From positions 1 to 15,092 of the forward strand of contig CBDVAP010000062.1 of the NCBI GenBank assembly GCA_965372015.1: a stretch of DNA of 15,092 nt, in the 5' to 3' direction. Source of the stretch: JACZSB01 sp965372015. Lineage in GTDB: Bacteria > Fidelibacterota > Marinisomatia > SCGC-AAA003-L08 > TS1B11. The notes under the pieces were generated by a model, which saw only the letters and a list, made by a program, of their open reading frames with translations, made no database searches and was not told the DNA's origin. Position 1 is the stretch's first letter. Each line of letters starts with the position of its first letter. The position numbers were made by a program, and so were the translations under genes. Below, one piece after another: positions 1 through 7,363 of the stretch.

Positions 1-1
1 G

Positions 2-622
2 ATCCTGGGGGTGCTGGTACCCTGGCAGGATATTATCCGCAACCTGGGGATTATTGTTATGCTTTGGTTATCCCTGCGCACCACTCGGCCTGAGTTGCGC
101 AAGGCCAATGACTTTACCTGGGACCCCATCCTGGAAGTGGCCTATCTGTTTGCCGGTATTTTTATCACTATCGTTCCGGCCCTGGCTATTCTGCGGGCCG
201 GTTCGGAGGGGGCCATGGGAATGATGATTGATGCGGTGGAGGCGCCCTGGCATTATTTCTGGGTCACCGGGACGCTGAGCAGTTTCCTAGACAACGCCCC
301 CACCTACCTGACATTCTTTAATACCGCTCTGGGAAAACTGCACCTGACCGAAGTTCAGGCGGGCAGCTTTTTAGCCGGGGCCGTTTTCGAGGGCGACCTG
401 CTAACGCGCCTGCAGAGCTTCGAGGTGATGCTAACAGCCATCTCCATCGGGGCTGTGTTCATGGGCGCCATGACGTACATCGGTAATGCGCCCAATTTCA
501 TGGTACGGTCCATAGCTGAGGAAAACGGGATTAAGATGCCCAGCTTCTTCGGTTACATGGCCTGGTCAGTGGTCATCTTGATACCGGTCTTTATCCTGGT
601 CACCATCATTTTCATGAGGTAG
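2..622 (+). CDS. Sodium:proton antiporter, CitMHS/NhaD-like (C-terminal part, cut by window edge)
   Basis: This is the C-terminal ~206 residues of a polytopic inner-membrane protein. The frame is open to the left edge (Ile-Leu-Gly precede the GTG at 11), so the true start lies outside the window. Several long hydrophobic stretches are visible, including one just before the stop. The segment LSSFLDNAPTYLTFF and the later MTYIGNAPNFMVRS are typical of the ion-transporter superfamily proteins annotated as sodium:proton antiporters or citrate-transporter-like (CitMHS_2). By family, it would exchange Na+ for H+ across the membrane. The exact substrate cannot be read from the sequence. It lies 5 nt upstream of a UspA gene and, beyond that, nuoN, so the three are probably cotranscribed and may share a role in ion or energy homeostasis (inference). 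Confidence 0.8.
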   Translation: MLGVLVPWQDIIRNLGIIVMLWLSLRTTRPELRKANDFTWDPILEVAYLFAGIFITIVPALAILRAGSEGAMGMMIDAVEAPWHYFWVTGTLSSFLDNAPTYLTFFNTALGKLHLTEVQAGSFLAGAVFEGDLLTRLQSFEVMLTAISIGAVFMGAMTYIGNAPNFMVRSIAEENGIKMPSFFGYMAWSVVILIPVFILVTIIFMR

Positions 623-627
623 TCATC

Positions 628-1101
628 ATGTTCGATCATATACTGTGTGCCACCGATCTCAGCCCCCGCTCCGATGAGGCCCTGCGAGTGGCTGTGCATA
701 TGGCGGCCCGTTACAATTCCGAATTAACTGTGTTGAATGTCCACGAGGAGTTCATGGACAAAGAGGAGATGATCATGCTGCGGGTCAGTGTGGAGCAAAT
801 GCAGGAGAAGTTCCGCGAAATAGCATTGGCCGCCAAGGAGCAGATGCAGGAGTTGGTTACCGCGGTGGGGGTAGACGACCTGTCAGTGGAGTATAAGTTG
901 CACGAAGGTAAACCGGGAGAGGCCATCATCTCGGCGGCTCACGAAATATCCCAATCAGCGGGTGATACCAAGGCGATACTAATCGTCATGGGCACCAACG
1001 GGCGGGACAGCCTGGTGGAAATGCTCCTGGGGTCGGAAGCTGAATATATCGTACGCCACAGTCCCTTTCCGGTTCTGGTTGTTCCTCAGAAGATGGACTG
1101 A
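628..1101 (+). CDS. Universal stress protein, UspA family
   Basis: A 157-residue single-domain cytoplasmic protein, the usual size for one Usp domain. It begins FDHILCATDLSPRSDEAL, the typical first strand and nucleotide loop. Near the C-terminus it carries the ATP-binding signature G-x2-G-x9-G-S (Gly122, Gly125, Gly135, Ser136), followed by the final strand FPVLVVP. It therefore looks like an ATP-binding type Usp. Such proteins often sit beside transporters and are thought to modulate them or respond to energy stress. The partner here would be the antiporter upstream or NuoN downstream (inference). The ATG is preceded by GAGGT at 616-620 with 7 nt spacing. The gene starts 5 nt after the antiporter stop and ends 3 nt before nuoN. 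Confidence 0.93.
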   Translation: MFDHILCATDLSPRSDEALRVAVHMAARYNSELTVLNVHEEFMDKEEMIMLRVSVEQMQEKFREIALAAKEQMQELVTAVGVDDLSVEYKLHEGKPGEAIISAAHEISQSAGDTKAILIVMGTNGRDSLVEMLLGSEAEYIVRHSPFPVLVVPQKMD

Positions 1102-1104
1102 GTA

Positions 1105-2541
1105 ATGATTACCTGGGGCGACATCAGCAGCACATTTCCTGAACTGGCTTTGGTGGTCACGGCACTGGGGTTGTTGCTCTTGGAAACGCTACGGGAACCG
1201 CCCCGCGCCAAGCTGGTATGGGTAGGGTTGGCCGGGATTGTGGTGGCCCTGGTGTTGGAGGTGGGTTTTCCGGCCAACGGCCAATTCTACTCCGGCATGA
1301 TCGCTCTGGGGAATTTTTCCCGCTTCCTAAACGTAATATTTCTAGTGCTCGGCGGCGGCGCGCTGCTGCTGGCCGTACCATACCTGCGCAAGACCCTAGA
1401 GGAACGGGGCGAGTACTATGCCCTGGTGCTCTTTGCAACCGTGGGTATGATGTTCATGACCAAGGCTCACGATCTGGCTATTACTTTCCTGGGTCTGGAG
1501 CTGCTCTCGATTTCCCTATACATTCTGGTTGGGTTTTACCGTACCCGGGTCAGCTCCAACGAGGCCGGCCTCAAGTACCTGCTGCTGGGAGCCTTCTCCA
1601 CCGGATTCTTCCTATTTGGCGCGGCCCTGATTTACGGCAGCACCGGTTCTACCCATTACGATGCTATCAGGCAGGCGATATTGATGGACACCCAATTGTC
1701 AGCGGCGCTGACTCTGACCGGATTCGGCCTGCTGTTGATCGGTTTCAGCTTCAAAGTAGCCTTAGTGCCATTCCATATGTATGCCCCTGATGTTTATGAG
1801 GGGGCGCCAACCTCCATTTCGGCCTTCCTGAGCACCGGGCCCAAAGTGGCCGGTTTTGCCGCGTTGCTCAAGCTGGTAGTGGTAGTGTTTGCGGTCACCA
1901 CCCGGCATTGGTGGGGTGCGATCTGGGTCCTGGCGGCCCTGACCATGACGGTGGGTAACCTTTCGGCCCTGCGGCAGAATAACCTGAAGCGTATGCTGGC
2001 CTATTCCGGTGTGGCTCATGCCGGCTACCTGGCCATAGGTATACTGGTGGGTTCGGTGGAGAGTGCTTTCGGGATAATTTACTATTTGACGGTCTATGGA
2101 GCTACCACCCTGGCGGCCTTCGGGATCGTTGCGGCTATTGAGCAGGAAGACGAGGCCGGGCTGGAAGTAGCCGACTATCGCGGTTTGGCGAGTCGCAGTC
2201 CGGTCATGGCGGCTATGTTCGCCCTAGCCCTGTTGTCCCTGGCGGGCTTCCCACCCACCGCCGGTTTCTTCGGCAAGTTCTTTGTATTCAGCGCGGCGGT
2301 GAGCGAAGGCTACATTTGGTTGGTAGTGTTGGCGGTTCTAAACAGCCTGGTTTCAGTCTATTACTATCTACGGCCGGTGGTGGCCATGTATATGCAGGCA
2401 CCGGAGGAGGAGAGCCCGGTGGCCCTGCCAGCCACACTGGTCCCGGTGCTGGTCCTGCTGGTAGTAGTAGCTTTGGGGTTGGGGATATTTCCCATGCTAC
2501 TGGTCAGCAACAGCGCCGTGGCGGCCGGTTCTCTATTCTGA
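1105..2541 (+). CDS. nuoN: NADH-quinone oxidoreductase subunit N
   Basis: A 478-residue membrane protein with about 14 hydrophobic segments, close to the length of E. coli NuoN. It is one of the three antiporter-like proton-pumping subunits of respiratory complex I. The charged residues of the membrane-embedded proton path are present: Glu132 (LGLELLS), Lys157 (AGLKYLL), Lys217 (SFKVALVPFH), Lys247 (GPKVAGF), Lys295 (NNLKRMLAYS) and Lys391 (FFGKFF). The region around PFHMYAPDVYEGAP (223-235) favours NuoN over NuoL or NuoM. The ATG is 3 nt after the usp stop and has only a weak Shine-Dalgarno sequence, so translation is probably coupled. No other nuo gene is in the window. The upstream neighbours are usp and the antiporter, which is not the classic position at the end of a nuo operon. 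Confidence 0.94.
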   Translation: MITWGDISSTFPELALVVTALGLLLLETLREPPRAKLVWVGLAGIVVALVLEVGFPANGQFYSGMIALGNFSRFLNVIFLVLGGGALLLAVPYLRKTLEERGEYYALVLFATVGMMFMTKAHDLAITFLGLELLSISLYILVGFYRTRVSSNEAGLKYLLLGAFSTGFFLFGAALIYGSTGSTHYDAIRQAILMDTQLSAALTLTGFGLLLIGFSFKVALVPFHMYAPDVYEGAPTSISAFLSTGPKVAGFAALLKLVVVVFAVTTRHWWGAIWVLAALTMTVGNLSALRQNNLKRMLAYSGVAHAGYLAIGILVGSVESAFGIIYYLTVYGATTLAAFGIVAAIEQEDEAGLEVADYRGLASRSPVMAAMFALALLSLAGFPPTAGFFGKFFVFSAAVSEGYIWLVVLAVLNSLVSVYYYLRPVVAMYMQAPEEESPVALPATLVPVLVLLVVVALGLGIFPMLLVSNSAVAAGSLF

Positions 2542-2556
2542 GACGGAATAACTCCC

Positions 2557-2585
2557 TTGACTGTGCAACGATTTGATGCTAGAAA
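2557..2585 (+). promoter_or_regulatory. Possible sigma70-type promoter upstream of cobO
   Basis: TTGACT (2557-2562), a 17-nt spacer, then TAGAAA (2580-2585) gives a fair -35/-10 match in the 53-nt gap between nuoN and cobO. The -10 overlaps the apparent Shine-Dalgarno (AAAGG, 2583-2587) of the ATG at 2595. A transcript from here would start almost at the start codon and be essentially leaderless. This makes the call weak; read-through from nuoN is the alternative. Confidence 0.25.
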
Positions 2586-2594
2586 GGTCGGCAG

Positions 2595-3137
2595 ATGATC
2601 AGTCCCCGGCGCAAGGGCCTGCTGCTGGTATACACCGGCGCGGGGAAGGGGAAAACCACCGCCGCTCTGGGCACGGCCCTGCGAGCCCTGGGTCACGGGT
2701 GGAATGTGTGCATGGTGCAATTTATCAAGGGCACCTGGAAGTACGGCGAGATAAAGGGCGCTGAGGCGTTCGGTGAGCGTTTCGAACTGCATCGCATGGG
2801 AGCCGGCTTCTACAAAATCCAGGATGACGACCTGCCAGAAGAAGTCCACCGGGAAGCCGCCACCGCGGCGGTCGAGCTGCTCATCGGTATTTTGCAGGGC
2901 GGCAAACACGACCTGATGATTGCCGACGAACTGAACGTAGCCCTTGATACGGGGCTGGTCTCACCTGAAGATGTCAAGCGGGTGCTGGCGGCCAGACCGC
3001 CCAACATCCACCTGATCATTACCGGCCGGGGCGCCCCTGATTTCCTAGTTGAGCAGGCAGACCTGGTGACCGAGATGCGGGAGGTCAAACATCCTTTCCA
3101 GCGGGGCATCAAGGCCCAGCCGGGTATCGACTTCTAG
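2595..3137 (+). CDS. cobO: Cob(I)yrinic acid a,c-diamide adenosyltransferase (CobO/BtuR type)
   Basis: A 180-residue cytoplasmic enzyme that transfers the adenosyl group of ATP to the cobalt of reduced corrinoids, giving adenosylcobalamin. The P-loop GAGKGKTT is at 15-22, in the inverted ATP-binding mode typical of the CobA/CobO family. It is followed by MVQFIKG (40-46), the acidic IADELN (109-114), ITGRGAP (142-148) and the family-typical C-terminus HPFQRGIKAQPGIDF. The length matches the family. The ATG at 2595 has AAAGG 7 nt upstream. No other cobalamin synthesis gene is visible, so it may serve salvage. A likely consumer in the window is the B12-dependent acyl-CoA mutase at 9256-10938, though the two are not in one operon. 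Confidence 0.94.
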   Translation: MISPRRKGLLLVYTGAGKGKTTAALGTALRALGHGWNVCMVQFIKGTWKYGEIKGAEAFGERFELHRMGAGFYKIQDDDLPEEVHREAATAAVELLIGILQGGKHDLMIADELNVALDTGLVSPEDVKRVLAARPPNIHLIITGRGAPDFLVEQADLVTEMREVKHPFQRGIKAQPGIDF

Positions 3138-3286
3138 GACAGCCGTTCCGCACTAACCGGACTGGTAACCCTTCGCTTCCTGCCGTAAATTTCAGATCGC
3201 TTTATCCACGGGTTTGAACATTACTGGCGATAATGAATTGTTTAATAATGATTTATAGGGAGGCATTCCAAACGGGATGATTTTTT
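3138..3286 (+). promoter_or_regulatory. Intergenic region with AT-rich segment and strong SD ahead of the nrnA-like gene
   Basis: This 149-nt gap separates cobO from the next gene. Its right half (about 3200-3257) is clearly AT-richer than the flanking genes. It contains a GATAAT (3229-3234) that could be a -10, but no convincing -35 at the right distance (TTGAAC at 3214-3219 is too close). A strong Shine-Dalgarno GGGAGG is at 3258-3263, followed by ATG at 3277 and a run of eight T at 3281-3288. No convincing intrinsic terminator for cobO was seen. A promoter for the nrnA-dcd-ispH group is likely here, but its position is unresolved. Confidence 0.35.
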
Positions 3287-4378
3287 TTGGTGACTACCGG
3301 TAGCCAGTTGGAGGGGATCAAACCACGGGCAGCACAGTCCGACAGCGATCTGACTGCGGTCTTCCAGACCCTGCATGAAGCGCTGACTGCCGCAGGGCAT
3401 ATACTGCTCTCCACGCATGAGAACCCGGATGGCGATGGACTGGGGTCCCTGCTGGCCATGGGTGAATACTTGAAGTCGCTGGGCAAGGACTGCCGGGCGC
3501 TGATCACCAGCCCCATCCCGGAGACCTACCGTTTTCTGGACCCGCACAGCTGGGTGGAGCAGTTCGATGCACAGCGCGATGAGGACTGGCTGGCCCAATG
3601 CGATCTGGCACTGGTTTTTGACCTGGGTGATTTCGCGCGGCTGGGAGCTGTGGGCACAGCGCTTAGGCGGCACGCAATTCCCCTGGCCACAATCGATCAC
3701 CACCCCTCCCGGGAAGATGACATTCACGGGGAGCAGAAACAGGACTACAGCTACACAATGGTGGATCGCGATGCTCCGGCCGCAGGTTTACTGGTGTGGC
3801 GGTTTCTGAAAATCTATCGCCCGGGACCATTGTCGGTTAGTATGGCCCAGGCCTTGTACACCGCCTTGATTACCGATACCGGTTCTTTCAAATATGACAA
3901 TACCAATGTCCAGGCCCACCAGATGGCCATCGATCTGCTGGAGACCGGCCTCCGGCCGTATGAAATCCACAAACAGCTCTTTGAGCGTCGCAGCCACACT
4001 CAAATACGGCTTTTAGGAAAACTGATGGAAAACATCAAGTACTCTGACGACCAGAGCATTGGTTGGTGCGTATTGACCGGGGAGCATCTGGAAAAGGTCG
4101 GGGCCAAGTGGGAAGACATTGACGGCTTCTCGGAGTTCATCCGTTCTATCGAGGGGGTGGAGATAGCCGCCTTGCTAACCGAGTTGACTCCGGAGCGCAC
4201 CAAAGTGAGCCTGCGCAGCAAGGGCCGCGTCAGTATCAATGACGTGGCTGGGCGTTTAGGTGGTGGCGGGCATGCCTATGCCTCCGGTATCATCCTGGAC
4301 AAGCCGTGGCGACAGGTGCTGGAGTTATTACTGCCATTGTTGGAGGCCAAGCTGGCCGACTTCCGGGAGAGCGAGTAG
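3287..4378 (+). CDS. nrnA: DHH/DHHA1 phosphoesterase, NrnA-type oligoribonuclease/pAp phosphatase
   Basis: A 363-residue cytoplasmic DHH-superfamily protein, predicted to degrade nano-RNAs of a few nucleotides and to dephosphorylate pAp to AMP. The metal-binding motifs are complete: HENPDGDGLGS (44-54), FDLGD (111-115), the signature DHH at 137-139 and ITDTGSFKY (195-203). The C-terminal DHHA1 domain ends in the RNA-binding GGGGHAYASG (325-334). It is somewhat longer than typical NrnA because of about 20 extra N-terminal residues before DLTAVFQTLHEAL. The start is uncertain. The frame opens after a TGA at 3278-3280, with TTG 3287 or GTG 3290 as the first start codons, both poorly placed relative to GGGAGG (3258-3263). 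The better-placed ATG at 3277 is out of frame by one base of the T8 run. The stop overlaps the SD of the next gene. Confidence 0.88.
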   Translation: MVTTGSQLEGIKPRAAQSDSDLTAVFQTLHEALTAAGHILLSTHENPDGDGLGSLLAMGEYLKSLGKDCRALITSPIPETYRFLDPHSWVEQFDAQRDEDWLAQCDLALVFDLGDFARLGAVGTALRRHAIPLATIDHHPSREDDIHGEQKQDYSYTMVDRDAPAAGLLVWRFLKIYRPGPLSVSMAQALYTALITDTGSFKYDNTNVQAHQMAIDLLETGLRPYEIHKQLFERRSHTQIRLLGKLMENIKYSDDQSIGWCVLTGEHLEKVGAKWEDIDGFSEFIRSIEGVEIAALLTELTPERTKVSLRSKGRVSINDVAGRLGGGGHAYASGIILDKPWRQVLELLLPLLEAKLADFRESE

Positions 4379-4386
4379 GAGCAGCC

Positions 4387-4944
4387 ATGGGGGTTATGCC
4401 CGACGACTGGATCAAGAAGATGGCCCGGGAACAGGGAATGATCGAACCGTTCGAACCCGGCCAGGTGAGCAAGGGGAAAATTTCGTACGGGATTTCTTCC
4501 TATGGGTATGATCTGCGGGTGGCGGATGAGTATAAGATATTCACCAACGTGAACAACTCTATCATCGATCCCAAGCAGGTTGATCCCAACTCCTTTATCG
4601 ATTTCAAGGGACCGGAGTGCATTATACCCCCCAACAGCTTTGCCCTGGCCCGCAGTGTGGAGTATTTCCGCATTCCGCGGAATGTGATTACCCTGTGCGT
4701 GGGCAAGTCTACCTATGCCCGCTGCGGTATCATCGTCAATGTCACCCCTTTCGAGCCCGAGTGGGAGGGTTACGCCACCCTGGAGATTTCCAACACCACC
4801 CCCCTGCCGGCTAAGGTCTATTCATTCGAGGGCCTATGCCAGGTGCTGTTTTTTGAAGGAACAGGGCCTTGTAGCACTTCGTATAAGGACCGCAAAGGGA
4901 AGTACCAGAAACAGGTAGGTATCACCACTCCCAGGATACTCTGA
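4387..4944 (+). CDS. dcd: dCTP deaminase
   Basis: A 185-residue enzyme that deaminates dCTP to dUTP for thymidylate synthesis. It forms homotrimers in this family. The sequence shows SYGYD (38-42), PPNSFALARSVEYF (81-94), the KSTYAR nucleotide-binding segment (107-112), NVTPFEPEWEG (118-128) and TLEISNTTPLPAK (131-143). That last segment contains the catalytic glutamate, Glu133. The C-terminal part SYKDRKGKYQKQ closes over the triphosphate. A longer frame back to 4306 exists, but ATG 4387 is preferred: AGGAG (4377-4381) sits 5 nt upstream, the N-terminus then matches the family (DDWIKKMAREQGMIEPF), and longer starts would overlap nrnA by over 70 nt. Whether it also has dUTPase activity, as in bifunctional Dcd, cannot be decided from sequence. 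Confidence 0.95.
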   Translation: MGVMPDDWIKKMAREQGMIEPFEPGQVSKGKISYGISSYGYDLRVADEYKIFTNVNNSIIDPKQVDPNSFIDFKGPECIIPPNSFALARSVEYFRIPRNVITLCVGKSTYARCGIIVNVTPFEPEWEGYATLEISNTTPLPAKVYSFEGLCQVLFFEGTGPCSTSYKDRKGKYQKQVGITTPRIL

Positions 4945-4958
4945 AAGAAGCTCACAAA

Positions 4959-5816
4959 ATGGAGATTACAGTCGCCCGTGACGCCGGCTATTGCTTTGGT
5001 GTGCGGGACGCAGTCCAGCTGGCTTACCAGGCGGCCGAAAAATACGGCCAGGTCTACATGTTGGGTGATATCGTGCACAATGAGCAGGTAGTCCGGGATC
5101 TGGCGGTGGCGGGCGCCAAGGTGGTGGAATCGCTGGACGAGGTTCCCCATGGCGCACCGGTACTTTTCCGAGCCCACGGAACTTCCGAGGAGCTCTGGGA
5201 GCGGGCCCGGAAAAATAAAATCACCATCATTGACGCCACCTGTCCCCTGGTTCGGGAAATCCACGAGGAGGTGCGCCGTACTTCAGCCGATGGGCGGCAG
5301 GTGATCATCATCGGCGATCACGGCCATGACGAGGTGGTGGGCATTGCCAGCCAGGTCTCCCACCCGATTATCGTCTCAACACCCGAGGAAGCCCGCGGGC
5401 TCAGGAAGATGAAACGCGCGGCAGTGGTGAGTCAGTCCACCCAGATGATTGAGAACGTGCAGGCTGTGATCAACATTCTCATGACCAAGGTTTACGATCT
5501 GCATTTTGTGAACACCATTTGCTTTCCGACCAAGCGTAACCACGAGCAGATCAAGACCCTCGCGGCCGAGTCGGACGTTATGATCGTCATCGGATCCTTC
5601 ACTTCGGCCAACTCGAAGCGTCTTACCACCCTGGGGCTGGAACGGAACCCGCGCACCTACCAGGTGACCTGTGTCGGAGATCTGCGGCCGGAGTGGTTTG
5701 CAGGGGCCGGCAAGGTGGGTGTAACAGCCGGCGCCTCTACCCCGGACTACCTGATAACCGAGGTCCGGGAAGGGATTGAGGCCCTGTCACGGCAACGGCA
5801 ATCCACACTGGCCTGA
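4959..5816 (+). CDS. ispH: 4-hydroxy-3-methylbut-2-enyl diphosphate reductase
   Basis: A 285-residue [4Fe-4S] enzyme (also LytB) catalysing the last step of the MEP pathway, HMBPP to IPP and DMAPP. The three cluster cysteines are present: Cys12 (GYCFGV), Cys95 (DATCPLV) and Cys188 (NTICFPT). Substrate-binding residues also appear: His40 (GDIVHNEQV), His73 (FRAHGTSEE), His123 and Glu125 (GDHGHDEVVG), and the S-x-N element at Ser216-Asn218 (TSANSKRL). The length fits the shorter bacterial form. AAGAAG lies just upstream of the ATG as a modest SD, and the gene begins 14 nt after dcd. Dxs, the first enzyme of the same pathway, is encoded at 7360-9252 with pdxST between them. It needs reduced ferredoxin or flavodoxin, which is not encoded here. 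Confidence 0.96.
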   Translation: MEITVARDAGYCFGVRDAVQLAYQAAEKYGQVYMLGDIVHNEQVVRDLAVAGAKVVESLDEVPHGAPVLFRAHGTSEELWERARKNKITIIDATCPLVREIHEEVRRTSADGRQVIIIGDHGHDEVVGIASQVSHPIIVSTPEEARGLRKMKRAAVVSQSTQMIENVQAVINILMTKVYDLHFVNTICFPTKRNHEQIKTLAAESDVMIVIGSFTSANSKRLTTLGLERNPRTYQVTCVGDLRPEWFAGAGKVGVTAGASTPDYLITEVREGIEALSRQRQSTLA

Positions 5817-5906
5817 ACTCGGACCCGCAAACAAATGCTGCCCGTTGCTGCAGTGCGTGATTATATTTAATGCTACGATCATCTGATAGGGTAAGGAAGT
5901 AGTATC
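5817..5906 (+). promoter_or_regulatory. Intergenic region, probable promoter for the pdxS-led operon
   Basis: A 90-nt gap with an AT-rich core (about 5858-5871) and an SD AAGGA (5893-5897) 9 nt before the pdxS ATG. Candidate elements are TTGCTG (5845-5850) with TTTAAT (5866-5871) at 15-nt spacing, or TACGAT (5874-5879) without a good -35. The hexamers are unconvincing. A promoter is inferred mainly because the next five genes are so tightly packed. Confidence 0.3.
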
Positions 5907-6794
5907 ATGGCTAAGGAAACAGGATCGTTTGAAGTAAAAGTCGGCCTGGCGGAGATGCTCAAAGGCGGTGTGATTATGGATGTCACGACCGTGGAACAGG
6001 CCCAAATAGCGGAGCAGGCGGGGGCCGTGGCAGTGATGGCGCTGGAACGGATTCCGGCCGACATCCGTCGGGACGGTGGTGTGGCCCGCATGTCTCATCC
6101 CAACATGATCACCGAGATCCAGGCGGCGGTCTCCATACCGGTCATGGCTAAATGCCGCATCGGCCATTTCGTCGAGGCCCAGATATTGGAAGCCTTGGAG
6201 GTGGATTTTATCGATGAGAGTGAGGTGCTCACGCCCGCCGATGAGGCCCACCATATCGACAAACGCAAATTCAAGATACCGTTCGTATGTGGCGCCCGGG
6301 ACTTGGGTGAAGCATTGCGCCGGATTGGTGAAGGGGCAGCTATGATCCGCACCAAAGGCGAGGCCGGTTCGGGGAATATTGTGGAGGCGGTGCGGCACAT
6401 GCGTTCCATCCAGGGCGCCATCCGTAAATTGACCGTCCAGGACCAGGCGGAATTGATGGCCACTGCCAAGAAGTTGGGGGCTCCTTTCAGCCTGGTGCAG
6501 CAGGTGGCCAAAATCGGCAAGCTGCCCGTGCCCAACTTCAGTGCGGGAGGAATTGCTACACCGGCCGACGCCGCCCTGATGATGCAGCTGGGAGCCGAGT
6601 CCGTTTTCGTGGGGTCGGGCATCTTTAAATCGGAGGACCCGGCCGACCGGGCCCAGGCGATCGTGGCGGCTACCACCTACTTTCAGGACCCGGCCAAGCT
6701 GGCGGCTGTATCGGCCAAGTTGCAGGGCGCCATGCCCGGACTGGAGATGTCTGAAATTCCCGCCGAAGAGCGGCTGCAGGAGCGAGGTTGGTAG
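5907..6794 (+). CDS. pdxS: Pyridoxal 5'-phosphate synthase, lyase/synthase subunit PdxS (Pdx1)
   Basis: A 295-residue (beta/alpha)8 barrel that builds PLP from ribose-5-phosphate, glyceraldehyde-3-phosphate and ammonia delivered by PdxT. The length matches the highly conserved family. Visible active-site residues are Asp25 (VIMDV), Lys82 (VMAKCRIGHF), which forms the first imine with ribose-5-phosphate, and Lys150 (MIRTKGEAGSGN), the second lysine that swings intermediates between sites. The phosphate-binding GEAGSGN (151-157) and FVGSGIFKSEDP near the C-terminus are intact. The gene overlaps pdxT by 7 nt, consistent with equimolar production of the 12+12 complex. It defines the DXP-independent vitamin B6 route, so pdxA/pdxJ would not be expected in this genome (inference). 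Confidence 0.97.
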   Translation: MAKETGSFEVKVGLAEMLKGGVIMDVTTVEQAQIAEQAGAVAVMALERIPADIRRDGGVARMSHPNMITEIQAAVSIPVMAKCRIGHFVEAQILEALEVDFIDESEVLTPADEAHHIDKRKFKIPFVCGARDLGEALRRIGEGAAMIRTKGEAGSGNIVEAVRHMRSIQGAIRKLTVQDQAELMATAKKLGAPFSLVQQVAKIGKLPVPNFSAGGIATPADAALMMQLGAESVFVGSGIFKSEDPADRAQAIVAATTYFQDPAKLAAVSAKLQGAMPGLEMSEIPAEERLQERGW

Positions 6795-7363
6795 CTACGA
6801 TTGGAGTACTGGCCCTGCAAGGCGCCTTCACCCGGCACCAGGCCATGCTGGAGCAGTTGGGCTGCCGAACGGTGGCGGTGCGCTATCCTAAAGACTTGGA
6901 GGACCTCTCCGGCCTGGTGATACCGGGTGGTGAATCCAGTACTATCAGCCGCCAGCTGGACGCCAGCGGCCTGCGGCAACCCATTACCGAATTTGCCCGC
7001 GAAAAGCCGATCTTGGGTACTTGCGCGGGCCTGATCATCATGTCCCGGGAGCAGGACGATAGCCAGGTGCAGGGGCTGGACCTGTTGGACCTGGCCGTGG
7101 CGCGCAACGGTTGGGGACGCCAGGTGCATTCGTTCATTTTTTCATTACCGGTCACGCTGAACGGCCATAGCGAGGAAGTGCCGGCCATCTTCATCAGGGC
7201 GCCCCGGATCAATCGGGTGGGACCCGGGGTGGAAGTGCTGGCCGCTATCGACGGGGAGCCGGTACTGGTGCGCCAGGGCCGGCATCTGGGGGCCACATTT
7301 CATCCGGAACTGACTTCCGATACCCGGATACACCAACTTTTTCTAAGGGTGATTGAAGAGTGA
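6788..7363 (+). CDS. pdxT: Pyridoxal 5'-phosphate synthase, glutaminase subunit PdxT (Pdx2)
   Basis: A 191-residue class I glutamine amidotransferase that supplies ammonia to PdxS. The catalytic triad is complete: Cys79 (LGTCAGLI), His172 and Glu174 (FHPEL). The oxyanion and glutamine-binding PGGESSTI (46-53) and the RNGWGRQ segment (106-112) are also present. The start is a TTG at 6788, 7 nt inside the end of pdxS. No ATG or GTG gives the conserved N-terminus (IGVLALQGAFTRH), and AGGAG (6779-6783) lies 4 nt upstream. Termination is coupled to dxs: the PdxT TGA overlaps the dxs GTG start (GTGA, 7360-7363). Confidence 0.96.
   Translation: MVATIGVLALQGAFTRHQAMLEQLGCRTVAVRYPKDLEDLSGLVIPGGESSTISRQLDASGLRQPITEFAREKPILGTCAGLIIMSREQDDSQVQGLDLLDLAVARNGWGRQVHSFIFSLPVTLNGHSEEVPAIFIRAPRINRVGPGVEVLAAIDGEPVLVRQGRHLGATFHPELTSDTRIHQLFLRVIEE

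Noticed and set aside
1218..1790. 190-codon + strand frame inside nuoN
   Set aside because: Alternate frame of a clear nuoN gene, Gly/Arg-rich, with no independent support.
3138..3180. Possible intrinsic terminator after cobO (ACC...GGT inverted repeat)
   Set aside because: The stem is only 3-4 bp and no T tract follows.
4306..4386. Upstream start extending dcd into nrnA
   Set aside because: It would overlap nrnA by 73 nt and add residues absent from the dCTP deaminase family; ATG 4387 has a well-placed SD.
5787..6398. 203-codon minus-strand open frame covering the ispH-pdxS gap
   Set aside because: It is mostly antisense to pdxS, one of the most conserved proteins here, and the predicted product has no recognisable domain.
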